Origin: an uncultured Clostridia bacterium
GTDB taxonomy: Bacteria; Bacillota; Clostridia; Oscillospirales; Acutalibacteraceae
DNA: 7,179 nucleotides
Direction: 5' to 3'
Assembly: GCA_947165615.1 (NCBI GenBank)
Contig: CAMVBD010000065.1
Span: 1-7,179 of the forward strand
Below the pieces are notes generated by a model. That model searched no databases, was not told the DNA's origin, and saw only the letters and a list, made by a program, of their open reading frames with translations. Both the position numbers and the translations under genes were made by a program. This document shows positions 1 to 7,179 of this stretch, piece after piece (the stretch's first letter is position 1; the number at the start of each line of letters is the position of its first letter).

Positions 1-3
1 AAC

Positions 4-1515
4 TCACTCCCACTCCACCGTTGCCGGGGGTTTGGAGGTGACGTCATAGACGACGCGGTTGACGCCTTTGACTTCGTTTGTGATGCGGCTGCTGGCCTTT
101 TCGATGACGTCCCACGGCAGGCGGGTCCAGGTCGCGGTCATAAAGTCCTCGGTCGTCACGCTTCTCAGCGCGACGGTGAAGGAATAGGTTCTGGCGTCGC
201 CGATGACGCCGACGCTTTTGGCGTTTGTCAGGACGGCGAAATACTGGCTCGAAAGTTCGTCCGCGCCGAAATTCTCCATTTCCTCGCGGAAGATGGCGTC
301 GGCGTTCTGGAGGATTTTGACCTTTTCGGCGGTGATCTCGCCGAGGATACGCACCGCAAGGCCGGGGCCGGGGAAGGGCTGCCGCCACACGAGCGCCTTC
401 GGAATGCCAAGCTGCTCGCCGACGGCGCGGACCTCGTCCTTAAAGAGCGTGTGAAGGGGTTCCACGATCTCGTCAAAGTCGATGACGTCCGGCAGCCCGC
501 CGACGTTGTGGTGGCTTTTGATGACCGCCGCGTCCTTGGAGCCGGACTCGATGACGTCCGGGTAAATGGTGCCCTGCGCCAAAAAACTGACGTGCCCGAG
601 TTTTTTGCCCTCTTCCTCAAACACGCGGATAAATTCCTCACCGATGATCTTGCGCTTGCGCTCGGGGCTGCGTATGCCCCTGAGCTTGGAGAGGAACCGC
701 TCGCCGGCGTTGACGCGGATCAGCCGGATGCCGAACTGCCCGCCGAAGGTCTCCTCCACAAAGTCGCCCTCGTCCTTGCGCATAAGCCCGTGGTCGACGA
801 AAATACAGGTCAGCAGCACCGCCGTGACGGCGGAATCGACGCCGCCGGACAGGGCGCAAAGAACCTTGCGGTTCCCGATTTTTTCTCTGTAGAAGTCGAT
901 GGAGGTCTTGACAAAATCGTCCATCTTCCAGTCGCCTTGGCAGCGGCACACGTCATACAAAAAGTTGTGCAAAATCGCCGTCCCGAACTCCGTGTGCGTG
1001 ACTTCGGGATGGAACTGCACGGCGTACAGGTTTCGGTTTTCGTCCTCCATCGCGGCAGTCGGGCAGTTGTCTGTCGTCGCGGTCACGCGAAAGCCCTGGG
1101 GGACTTTGCTTACAAAATCCGTGTGGCTCATCCAGCACACGCTCGTCTGCTGTACGCCCGAAAACAGACGGCTGAGGCCCGTATGCGTAAAGCGGATCTT
1201 GCCGTATTCGCTGGTCTCCCCGGCGGATGAGATCTCGCCGCCGCCCATCCATGCCATCAGCTGACAGCCGTAGCAGATGCCGAGGATCGGAATTCCGGCG
1301 TCCAGGATCGCCGGGTCAAAATGCGGGGAAGCGGGATCGTATACGGAATTCGGTCCGCCCGTGAAAATGACGCCCTTGTAGCCGGTTTTTACGATGTCTT
1401 CGACCGTGACCCGGTCATAGGGACGGATCTCCGCGTAAATGTGCTGCTCGCGCACGCGCCGCGCGATGAGTTGGTTATACTGCCCGCCGAAATCGAGCAC
1501 CAGAATTTTTTCCAT
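4..1515 (-). CDS. guaA: GMP synthase (glutamine-hydrolysing), with an internal 8-residue gap
   Basis: Cytosolic enzyme that converts XMP, ATP and glutamine to GMP, the last step of guanine nucleotide synthesis. The 503-residue product has a class I glutamine amidotransferase domain (about 1-190) with the nucleophile Cys81 in GICYGCQ and the His169/Glu171 pair in QFHPEVT. An ATP-pyrophosphatase domain follows, with P-loop SGGVDS (223-228) and VDHGL (240-244), then the C-terminal dimerisation domain ending KPPATVEWE. Both ends match the family, so start (ATG, SD AGGA 6 nt upstream) and stop (TGA) look right. The odd point is between the P-loop helix and the next strand: AVLL runs straight into TCIFVDHG (L235/T236), whereas family members carry about eight more residues there (of the type HKAIGDRL). 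Length is correspondingly below the usual 510-525. Identity is certain; whether the synthetase half is active is not. It has its own promoter and is preceded by the terminator of the ispG operon. Confidence 0.96.
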   Translation of the reverse strand: MEKILVLDFGGQYNQLIARRVREQHIYAEIRPYDRVTVEDIVKTGYKGVIFTGGPNSVYDPASPHFDPAILDAGIPILGICYGCQLMAWMGGGEISSAGETSEYGKIRFTHTGLSRLFSGVQQTSVCWMSHTDFVSKVPQGFRVTATTDNCPTAAMEDENRNLYAVQFHPEVTHTEFGTAILHNFLYDVCRCQGDWKMDDFVKTSIDFYREKIGNRKVLCALSGGVDSAVTAVLLTCIFVDHGLMRKDEGDFVEETFGGQFGIRLIRVNAGERFLSKLRGIRSPERKRKIIGEEFIRVFEEEGKKLGHVSFLAQGTIYPDVIESGSKDAAVIKSHHNVGGLPDVIDFDEIVEPLHTLFKDEVRAVGEQLGIPKALVWRQPFPGPGLAVRILGEITAEKVKILQNADAIFREEMENFGADELSSQYFAVLTNAKSVGVIGDARTYSFTVALRSVTTEDFMTATWTRLPWDVIEKASSRITNEVKGVNRVVYDVTSKPPATVEWE

Positions 1516-1521
1516 AAGTTT

Positions 1522-1525
1522 TCCT
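1522..1525 (-). promoter_or_regulatory. guaA ribosome binding site
   Basis: AGGA on the minus strand, 6 nt before the guaA ATG. It lies in the 3' arm of a short AU-rich inverted repeat (TTTTCC at 1533-1538 and GGAAAA at 1519-1524, minus-strand sense, 8-nt loop), so it could be partly occluded in the mRNA. The pairing is only 6 bp and mostly A-U, so an effect on translation is speculative. Confidence 0.6.
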
Positions 1526-1547
1526 GCCCTTCGGAAAAGATAAACGC

Positions 1548-1576
1548 ATTATACACCCGTTTTTATTGTCTTGCAA
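1548..1576 (-). promoter_or_regulatory. Sigma-A type promoter of guaA
   Basis: On the minus strand a -35 box TTGCAA (1571-1576, 4 of 6 consensus) and a perfect -10 box TATAAT (1548-1553) are separated by exactly 17 nt. Transcription should start near position 1541, giving a leader of roughly 25 nt before the guaA ATG. That is too short for a guanine riboswitch between the start site and the gene, although guaA is riboswitch-controlled in some Firmicutes. The promoter sits downstream of the terminator that closes the ispG operon, so guaA appears to be transcribed independently. Confidence 0.85.
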
Positions 1577-1605
1577 GAGGGGAGCGGGAAAATTCACAGT
1601 GCGGT

Positions 1606-1640
1606 AAAAGAAAAGACCGGGCGGCTTTTGCCGTCCGGTC
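1606..1640 (-). terminator. Intrinsic terminator after ispG
   Basis: Minus-strand hairpin with arms GACCGGACGGC (1630-1640) and GCCGCCCGGTC (1615-1625) around an AAAA loop (1626-1629). Ten of eleven positions pair; the exception is one A/C mismatch. The stem is followed at once by the T-rich tract TTTTCTTTT (1606-1614). It begins 11 nt after the ispG stop codon and is a textbook Rho-independent terminator, marking the end of the frr-to-ispG transcript. Confidence 0.93.
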
Positions 1641-1651
1641 GAAGGATGTAT

Positions 1652-2695
<1,044 letters not shown>

Positions 2696-2706
2696 ATTGG
2701 TTTTCC

Positions 2707-3774
2707 TTACTTGATGATCAGATTGCGGATGTCGTTGAACGTAATGAAAATGACCAGCGCGATCAAAAGGACAAAGCCGATCGCGTGCACGTAAGCCTCA
2801 AACTTTTTCGGCACCGGTTTTCGGATGATCATTTCCACCAGTACGAACAGGATCCTGCCGCCGTCCAGCGCCGGCAGGGGCAACAGATTGAACAGACCGA
2901 TGTTGACGGTAATAAACGCCATCAAAAAGAAAATGACCGAGTAACTGTGGTTCTGGACGGCTTCGGTCGTGACGTCGGACATGATCTTGACCGTGCCCAC
3001 CATGCCGGACATATCTTTGACGCCGACTTTGCCGCGGAACAGGTCAATGATGCTCAGGTATACTTCCTTTGCCATGGACAGCGTTTCGTTGACGGCGCTT
3101 GGGATCAGATTCAGGGCGGTGACCTTTTTTTCGCCGCTCATAATCAGGGAAGAGACGTGTTCTTCCACGGAGTAATAAACGGGCAGGCCCTTGATCGTGA
3201 TCTTTTGCCCGTCCCGACGGACGACAAAATCAAAAACGCCGTCGTCGTCCCGGAACAGTTCGTAATAAAAGTCCGAGTCGGTAAACACGCGGTTTCCGTT
3301 GACGCGGATGACCTCGTCGCCGATCTTGACGCCGTCCGTCATCTCGAGAATGTTATCGGACGCGTCCGTGATCTGACGGTTGGAAACCGTCCCCTGCATG
3401 CCAAGCATGATACAGATGAGCAGCATGCCGAGAATGACGTTCGTCATACCGCCGGCCACCAGAATGATAAACCGCTTCCACGGCTTTTGGTTGCTGAACG
3501 CGCGCGGGTCGTCGCTTTCCTCGTCTTCGCCTTCCAGTTGGTTGAAGCCGCCGATCGGGAGCAGACGCAGAGAGTAAAGCGTTTCCCCCTTCTTTTTGGA
3601 AAAGAGTTTCGGCCCCATGCCGATCGCGAATTCGTTGACGCGGACCTTGAACAGTTTTGCGAAAATAAAATGTCCGAATTCGTGCAGCGCGACGATCACG
3701 CCGAAAAACAGGATCGCGAGCAAGATCGGCCAGACCTTGCCCCAGATCCCGGATAAAGTGACAGCTAAGTTCAT
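2707..3774 (-). CDS. rseP: RseP/RasP-type site-2 intramembrane zinc metalloprotease
   Basis: Membrane protease of the M50 family that cuts membrane-bound substrates within the bilayer, typically anti-sigma factors after a first site-1 cut, and in some Firmicutes signal-peptide remnants. The 355-residue protein has a first membrane segment (about 14-40) holding the zinc site HEFGH (His31, Glu32, His35). A second hydrophobic segment follows (about 102-125). A single PDZ domain (about 128-200) includes GVKIGDEVIRVNG. A C-terminal pair of membrane segments comes last, the first with FNLLPLPALDGGR, where Asp304 is the third zinc ligand. All catalytic residues are present. Two usually conserved motifs are altered: AGGMTN (107-112), where AGPxxN is common, and SGMVG (256-260) instead of SGPVG. 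The ATG has SD AAAGAGG 6 nt upstream. It lies 65 nt after dxr, the widest gap in the operon. Substrates cannot be inferred here because no anti-sigma gene is in the window. Confidence 0.96.
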   Translation of the reverse strand: MNLAVTLSGIWGKVWPILLAILFFGVIVALHEFGHFIFAKLFKVRVNEFAIGMGPKLFSKKKGETLYSLRLLPIGGFNQLEGEDEESDDPRAFSNQKPWKRFIILVAGGMTNVILGMLLICIMLGMQGTVSNRQITDASDNILEMTDGVKIGDEVIRVNGNRVFTDSDFYYELFRDDDGVFDFVVRRDGQKITIKGLPVYYSVEEHVSSLIMSGEKKVTALNLIPSAVNETLSMAKEVYLSIIDLFRGKVGVKDMSGMVGTVKIMSDVTTEAVQNHSYSVIFFLMAFITVNIGLFNLLPLPALDGGRILFVLVEMIIRKPVPKKFEAYVHAIGFVLLIALVIFITFNDIRNLIIK

Positions 3775-3788
3775 ATGGTACCTCTTTC

Positions 3789-3822
3789 GGAAAGCAGTAA
3801 AAACGCGGCTTTCCTTAGTATA
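3789..3822 (-). promoter_or_regulatory. Possible internal promoter and hairpin upstream of rseP
   Basis: The 65-nt dxr-rseP gap contains on the minus strand a -10-like TATACT (3817-3822) with no convincing -35 at 17 nt (GCATAA). It also holds a perfect 7-bp inverted repeat GGAAAGC/GCTTTCC (3808-3814 and 3789-3795, 12-nt loop) ending one base before the SD region of rseP. No T-tract follows the repeat, so it is not an intrinsic terminator. It may be a secondary promoter or a translation-level element; both readings are weak. Confidence 0.25.
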
Positions 3823-3839
3823 TTCTTTTGAAAACCGAT

Positions 3840-4991
3840 TTATGCGCCGACGGCGGCAAGGACGGCGGCTCTTGCCGCTTTGTCCACGGCGTACACGTCC
3901 GCAAGCGTAAAGTCGGCTTTTTCGGGCGTCACGTCAAAGGCTTTCGCGATCAGCTCCGGCAGGTCGCGGAAGCCGATCTTTCCTTCGCGGAACAGACGGT
4001 TCGCTTCCTCGTTCGCCGAATTGACGGCGGCGGGGAACAGTCCGCCGCGCCGGAGCGCGGTTTTGCACAGCTTCAGACAGCCGAACGTCTCTTCGTCCGG
4101 CTTATAAAACGTCAGGTTCCCGACCTCCCAAAGATTCAGTTCCCGGACGGGACTGACATACCGTTCCGGGTAGGTCAGCGCATACTGGATCGGGATACGC
4201 ATATCGGACACCCCAAGCTGGGCGAGCACGGAATTGTCGTCGAATTCGATGAGGGAGTGGACGATGCTTTCGCGGTGTACGACCACATCGATCTCGTCGG
4301 GGCCGATGCCGAACAGAAAATGCGCCTCAATGATCTCAAGCCCTTTGTTGAACATGGACGCCGAGTCGATGGTGATCTTTGCGCCCATATCCCAGGTCGG
4401 GTGCTTCAGCGCGTCGGAGGCCGTGACTGCGCGCAGTTCCTCCCGCTTTTTGCCGAAAAACGGTCCGCCGGAGGCGGTCAGAATGACTTTTTTCAGCGCC
4501 TTGTTCGGCGGGGACGCCTGGAGACACTGAAAAATGGCGGAGTGCTCGGAGTCCACGGGCAGGAGCCTTACGCCGTGCTCCTGTACGGCGTCCAGCACCA
4601 AATGCCCGCCCGCGACCAGCGCCTCTTTGTTTGCGAGCGCCAGGTCCTTGTTTGCGCCCACGGCGGCAAGGGCGGGGGAGAGCCCCGCAAGTCCCACAAT
4701 GGCGTCGATGACCGTGTCCGCGTCTGTGCAGGCGGCGGCTTCGGCTACGCCCTCGGGCCCCGAGAGCACGCAGGTGGAGGTGTCCGCCACCCGGATTTTT
4801 AAGTCTCTTGCGGCGTTTTCGTCGGCCATGGCGGCAACGGTAGGGGAGAACGCGCGGATCTGTTCTTCGATCACGCCGACGTTTTTCTGCGCGGTCAGCG
4901 CCGTCACGCCGAAGCCCATTTTTTGACAGACGTCCAGGCTTTGGACCCCGATGGAGCCGGTGGAGCCGAGGACGGCGATTTTCTTATACAA
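3840..4991 (-). CDS. dxr: 1-deoxy-D-xylulose 5-phosphate reductoisomerase (TTG start)
   Basis: First committed enzyme of the MEP isoprenoid pathway: rearranges and reduces DXP to methylerythritol 4-phosphate with NADPH and a divalent metal; cytosolic; target of fosmidomycin. The 383 residues match the family. The NADPH-binding fold opens with GSTGSIG (9-15) and continues with ALANKEALV (118-126). Metal ligands are Asp147 and Glu149 in PVDSEHSA, and Glu219 in NKGLEIIEA. Substrate-contact residues Ser174 (TASGG), His197 and Trp200 (KHPTWDMG), Ser210, Asn215 and Lys216 are all present. The start codon is TTG: the reading frame opens directly at MYKKIAVLGSTGSIG, no ATG lies in a plausible place, and GGGAGG stands 8 nt upstream. 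The gap from the cdsA stop is only 4 nt. Stop is TAA. Confidence 0.97.
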   Translation of the reverse strand: MYKKIAVLGSTGSIGVQSLDVCQKMGFGVTALTAQKNVGVIEEQIRAFSPTVAAMADENAARDLKIRVADTSTCVLSGPEGVAEAAACTDADTVIDAIVGLAGLSPALAAVGANKDLALANKEALVAGGHLVLDAVQEHGVRLLPVDSEHSAIFQCLQASPPNKALKKVILTASGGPFFGKKREELRAVTASDALKHPTWDMGAKITIDSASMFNKGLEIIEAHFLFGIGPDEIDVVVHRESIVHSLIEFDDNSVLAQLGVSDMRIPIQYALTYPERYVSPVRELNLWEVGNLTFYKPDEETFGCLKLCKTALRRGGLFPAAVNSANEEANRLFREGKIGFRDLPELIAKAFDVTPEKADFTLADVYAVDKAARAAVLAAVGA

Positions 4992-4995
4992 AAGA

Positions 4996-5862
4996 TCAGC
5001 CTCCCGGGAATAAAACGCGGTTCATGATAAGCATTTCCGCCCAAAACGCCGCAAACACGAAAACAGAGGAGTCAAAGCGGTCCATGATGCCGCCGTGCCC
5101 GGGCAGGAGATTACCGAAATCCTTGATCCCGGCGTGACGCTTGATGGTGGACGCCGCAAGATCGCCGAAAATGCTGACGATCGACAGCCCCAAAGCGGAG
5201 CAGATGACCCATACAAGGGTAATATGCGACGAAATGCTGAAATACTTATGAAATACGACCCAAAGGATCACGCAGGACAGGCAGTTGCCGACAACGCCGC
5301 CGACGGCGCCCTCGATGGTCTTTTTGGGACTGATGACGGGCGCGAGCTTGTGCTTCCCGATCGCCATGCCGGTAAACAGCGCGAAGCCGTCGGTCAGCCA
5401 GGCCGAGAAGAAGGTGAAAATCAGCAGGAAAATGCTGTTGTTCGCTTTGCCCTCCATCAGCTCCGGCAGGAGTTCGTTTACGTGACGGATATAGACGACC
5501 ACGCTTAATGCGGCAGGGATCAGAATAACGGAAATCAGCGTGCAGGCAACCTGTTCAAATTTCAGGTTTTTGTAGTCCGTTACCATTATGATGAGGCCTA
5601 AGAGCACCGCGACAGCCCACAGGGCGTAAACCGGAAGCTTCAGGTATTGCTGATAGTCGGCAAGGATCACGACCGCGACGGCCGTGATTTCCCCCAGCGC
5701 AAAAAAGATCTTGTTTTTGATGCCGAAGACCTTCATCATTTCATAGGCGGCAATGCCAGCGACCAGCGACATGATGATCGCAAACGCGGGTGTGTTCATC
5801 GTAAACAGCCAGCCGATGGCGACGCTGACGCCGACGACCGCGGTCAGAAGTCGATTTTTCAT
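4996..5862 (-). CDS. cdsA: Phosphatidate cytidylyltransferase (CDP-diglyceride synthase)
   Basis: Integral membrane enzyme that makes CDP-diacylglycerol and pyrophosphate from phosphatidic acid and CTP, the entry to phospholipid synthesis. The 288-residue protein is hydrophobic throughout, with roughly eight or nine membrane segments (for example about 5-22, 25-42, 52-69, 77-95, 105-125, 142-165, 184-204, 212-233, 265-284). The family landmarks are an acidic membrane motif AWLTDGFALFTG (Asp158), SPKKTIEG (178-185), and the C-terminal signature from Ser238 to Asp264: STIKR, KD (247-248), LPGHGG (253-258), DRFD (261-264). The ATG has SD AAGGAG 6 nt upstream. It starts 38 nt after uppS and its 3' end holds the ribosome binding site of dxr, so cdsA and dxr are likely translationally coupled. 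Confidence 0.97.
   Translation of the reverse strand: MKNRLLTAVVGVSVAIGWLFTMNTPAFAIIMSLVAGIAAYEMMKVFGIKNKIFFALGEITAVAVVILADYQQYLKLPVYALWAVAVLLGLIIMVTDYKNLKFEQVACTLISVILIPAALSVVVYIRHVNELLPELMEGKANNSIFLLIFTFFSAWLTDGFALFTGMAIGKHKLAPVISPKKTIEGAVGGVVGNCLSCVILWVVFHKYFSISSHITLVWVICSALGLSIVSIFGDLAASTIKRHAGIKDFGNLLPGHGGIMDRFDSSVFVFAAFWAEMLIMNRVLFPGG
5000..5005 (-). promoter_or_regulatory. Ribosome binding site deciding the dxr TTG start
   Basis: GGGAGG on the minus strand, 8 nt before TTG at 4991-4989. It lies inside the last codons of cdsA. The strong match and good spacing support the non-ATG start of dxr. Confidence 0.8.
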
Positions 5863-5880
5863 AGTTTTCTCCTTAATCCC

Positions 5881-5916
5881 CGAAAACAGGCTCCGGCGGG
5901 TCAGACCCCGCCGAAG
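5881..5916 (-). terminator. Hairpin spanning the uppS stop codon; possible partial terminator or processing signal
   Basis: Minus-strand arms CTTCGGCGGG (5907-5916) and CCCGCCGGAG (5891-5900) form a 10-bp stem with one T/G wobble and a 6-nt loop GTCTGA (5901-5906) that contains the uppS stop codon. The wobble is permitted only in RNA made from the minus strand, the direction of transcription. The stem is followed by CCTGTTTTCG (5881-5890), a short and imperfect T-run. Genes on both sides belong to the same apparent operon, so if it terminates at all it would be an attenuator. It could equally protect or delimit an mRNA end. Confidence 0.35.
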
Positions 5917-6626
5917 CGTCGGTTGCGTTTTTCGTATGCTTTCAGGGCTTCGTCAAAGTCCTGTTCAGTAAAGTCCGGCCAAAGGACGTCCGAATACCAG
6001 AATTCGGCGTAAGCGGACTGCCAAAGCAAAAAGTTTGAAAGCCGCTGTTCGCCGGACGGGCGGATCATCAGATCCACGGGCGGCTGCCCGGCGGTGTAAA
6101 GCCGGTTTTCGATCATGGCCGCGTCCACGTCGGCGGCTGAGATCCGTCCGCTTGCGGCGTCCTCGGCTATGCTTTGGACAGCCTGCAGCAGCTCCTGCTG
6201 ACCGCCGTAGTTGATGGCGATGTTGAGGTTGACTTTTTTTCCTTCGGCCGTCGCCGCTTCCATAAAGTCCATCAGTTCCAACAGATCCGGATCGATCCGG
6301 CTCCGGTCGCCCAAAAAGCGCAGACGGATGCCTTTTTGAATGCTCTCCTCGAGCCGTTCTCTGGCTTCTTCCAGATATTCGTTAAAAAGCCGCATGATGG
6401 CGGCTACTTCGTTTTCGGGACGGGACCAGTTTTCGGTGGAAAACGCGTAAAACGTAATGTGCCGGATCCCGAGGTCTCCGGCGTATTCGCCGATCTTCCG
6501 AAAGGTCTTTGCCCCTTCTATGTGCCCGGCCGTTCTCGGAAGGCCGCGCTTTTTGGCCCAGCGCCCGTTGCCGTCCATAATGACGGCAACGTGACGGGGT
6601 AATACGCTGAAATCTTTGGCTTCCAT
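5901..6626 (-). CDS. uppS: Undecaprenyl diphosphate synthase (cis-prenyltransferase)
   Basis: Adds isopentenyl units in cis to farnesyl diphosphate to give C55 undecaprenyl diphosphate, precursor of the lipid carrier for peptidoglycan and wall polymers; acts at the cytoplasmic face of the membrane. The 241 residues are family length. Visible conserved regions: HVAVIMDGNGRWA (12-24) with catalytic Asp18 and Arg22, His35, FYAFSTENWSRP (59-70) with Ser63, Trp67 and Arg69, and IRPSGEQRLSNFLLW (188-202) with Arg189, Arg195 and, further on, Glu208. The NYGG motif (139-142) is followed by Gln rather than the usual Arg. The ATG lies 2 nt after the frr stop and has no clear SD, so translation probably depends on ribosomes finishing frr. 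Also called ispU. Identity as a bacterial long-chain cis-prenyltransferase is secure; C55 chain length is assumed from operon context. Confidence 0.96.
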   Translation of the reverse strand: MEAKDFSVLPRHVAVIMDGNGRWAKKRGLPRTAGHIEGAKTFRKIGEYAGDLGIRHITFYAFSTENWSRPENEVAAIMRLFNEYLEEARERLEESIQKGIRLRFLGDRSRIDPDLLELMDFMEAATAEGKKVNLNIAINYGGQQELLQAVQSIAEDAASGRISAADVDAAMIENRLYTAGQPPVDLMIRPSGEQRLSNFLLWQSAYAEFWYSDVLWPDFTEQDFDEALKAYEKRNRRFGGV

Positions 6627-6628
6627 AC

Positions 6629-7179
6629 TCAGATGGTCATGATCTCTTCTTCTTTTTTCGCGGCGATGGAGTCGATCTGCTTTACAAAATCGTCGGTCAG
6701 CTTTTGGGTCTCTTTTTCGGCGTCCTTGAGGTCGTCCTCGGTCAGTTCGCCGTTCTTCTTCATGCCCTTCAGCTTTTCAATGGCGTCGCGGCGGATGTTG
6801 CGCACGGCAACCTTGGAGGCTTCCGCTTCGTTCTTGATGTCCTTTGTCAGCATCTTTCTGCGTTCCTCGGTCAGCGGCGGGAAAGCAAGACGCAGCACGG
6901 TGCCGTCGTTCTGGGGGTTGATGCCGAGGTCCGACGCCTGAATGGCCTTTTCGATCAGCTTGAGGGCGGATTTGTCCCAGGGCTGGATGACGAGGATGCG
7001 CGCTTCGGCGACGGTGATCTGCGCCATCTGATTGATGGGCGTGGGGGTGCCCCAGTAGTCCACGCGGATGGGATCCAAAACGGCGGCGTTTGCGCGGCCG
7101 GCGCGAATGGAGTTGAGGGTGGAGTTCAGAGCCGATATGGTCTTGTTCATTTTGTCTTTTGCGTTTGCAAGTACGGTAT
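6629..7179 (-). CDS. frr: Ribosome recycling factor (5' end outside window)
   Basis: RRF works with EF-G to split the post-termination ribosome so that subunits can be reused. The C-terminal 182 or so residues are visible. Domain I helices and domain II are recognisable: the first helix with IRAGRAN, then VDYWGTPTPINQMAQITV, the ASDLGINPQNDG turn, PPLTEERRKML, and AVRNIRRDAIEKLK in the long third helix. Product ends EEEIMTI with a TGA stop. An internal ATG at 7150 would give a 173-residue protein, but the frame stays open upstream through TVLANAKDK to the window edge, and family alignment places the true start about 10-14 residues before that ATG. The gene is therefore truncated by the window edge, not by mutation. 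It is the most upstream visible member of the operon; in Firmicutes rpsB, tsf and pyrH usually precede it, which cannot be checked here. Confidence 0.96.
   Translation of the reverse strand, partial: TVLANAKDKMNKTISALNSTLNSIRAGRANAAVLDPIRVDYWGTPTPINQMAQITVAEARILVIQPWDKSALKLIEKAIQASDLGINPQNDGTVLRLAFPPLTEERRKMLTKDIKNEAEASKVAVRNIRRDAIEKLKGMKKNGELTEDDLKDAEKETQKLTDDFVKQIDSIAAKKEEEIMTI

Noticed and set aside
451..1230. 259-codon open frame on the plus strand opposite guaA
   Set aside because: Antisense shadow of the conserved guaA coding sequence.
1516..1651. Guanine riboswitch or other structured leader of guaA
   Set aside because: The promoter leaves only about 25 nt of leader, and the one strong hairpin in the gap is the upstream operon's terminator.
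3853..3878. Perfect 8-bp inverted repeat GCGGCAAG/CTTGCCGC at the 3' end of dxr
   Set aside because: Explained by alanine-rich codons near the C-terminus; no T-tract follows in the direction of transcription, so it is not a terminator.
3828..4802. Long open frame on the plus strand (324 codons) opposite dxr
   Set aside because: Composition reflects the antisense of GC-biased codons, there is no recognisable domain, and dxr on the other strand is unmistakable.
6629..7150. Complete 173-residue RRF starting at the ATG at 7150
   Set aside because: Frame remains open upstream with RRF-like residues and the shorter form would lack the start of the first helix; treated as a window-edge truncation.

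Overview
All seven genes in this window lie on the minus strand. The window suggests a moderately GC-rich Firmicute, most likely of class Clostridia. The basis is the gene order frr-uppS-cdsA-dxr-rseP-ispG, the clostridial style of the proteins (for example [14 protein letters not shown] at the GuaA N-terminus and IRAGRAN in RRF), purine-rich Shine-Dalgarno sites and a sigma-A type promoter. The genus cannot be named from this sequence alone.

Layout in transcription order (right to left): frr (recycling factor, cut by the right edge), uppS, cdsA, dxr, rseP and ispG are tightly packed with gaps of 2, 38, 4, 65 and 11 nt, which is what an operon looks like. A strong intrinsic terminator (1606-1640) closes the unit just after ispG. 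A 136-nt gap then carries that terminator plus a good sigma-A promoter (TTGCAA, 17 nt, TATAAT), which drives guaA (GMP synthetase) as a separate unit reaching the left edge.

How the genes fit together: Dxr and IspG are two steps of the MEP/DXP route to isoprenoid precursors. UppS uses those precursors to build undecaprenyl diphosphate, the lipid carrier for peptidoglycan. CdsA makes CDP-diacylglycerol for phospholipids. RseP is the membrane site-2 protease of envelope stress control. RRF recycles ribosomes. The operon is therefore an envelope precursor and translation cluster of a widely conserved type. GuaA is purine biosynthesis and not obviously connected.

I see no new multi-gene system. 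The best anomaly is in guaA: the ATP-pyrophosphatase domain lacks about eight residues that normally join the P-loop helix to the next beta strand (junction at 810/811), as an exact in-frame gap in an otherwise intact gene. Smaller points are a stop-codon-spanning hairpin between uppS and cdsA, a TTG start for dxr, a promoter- and hairpin-like 65-nt gap before rseP, and a few substitutions at normally conserved positions in UppS and RseP.
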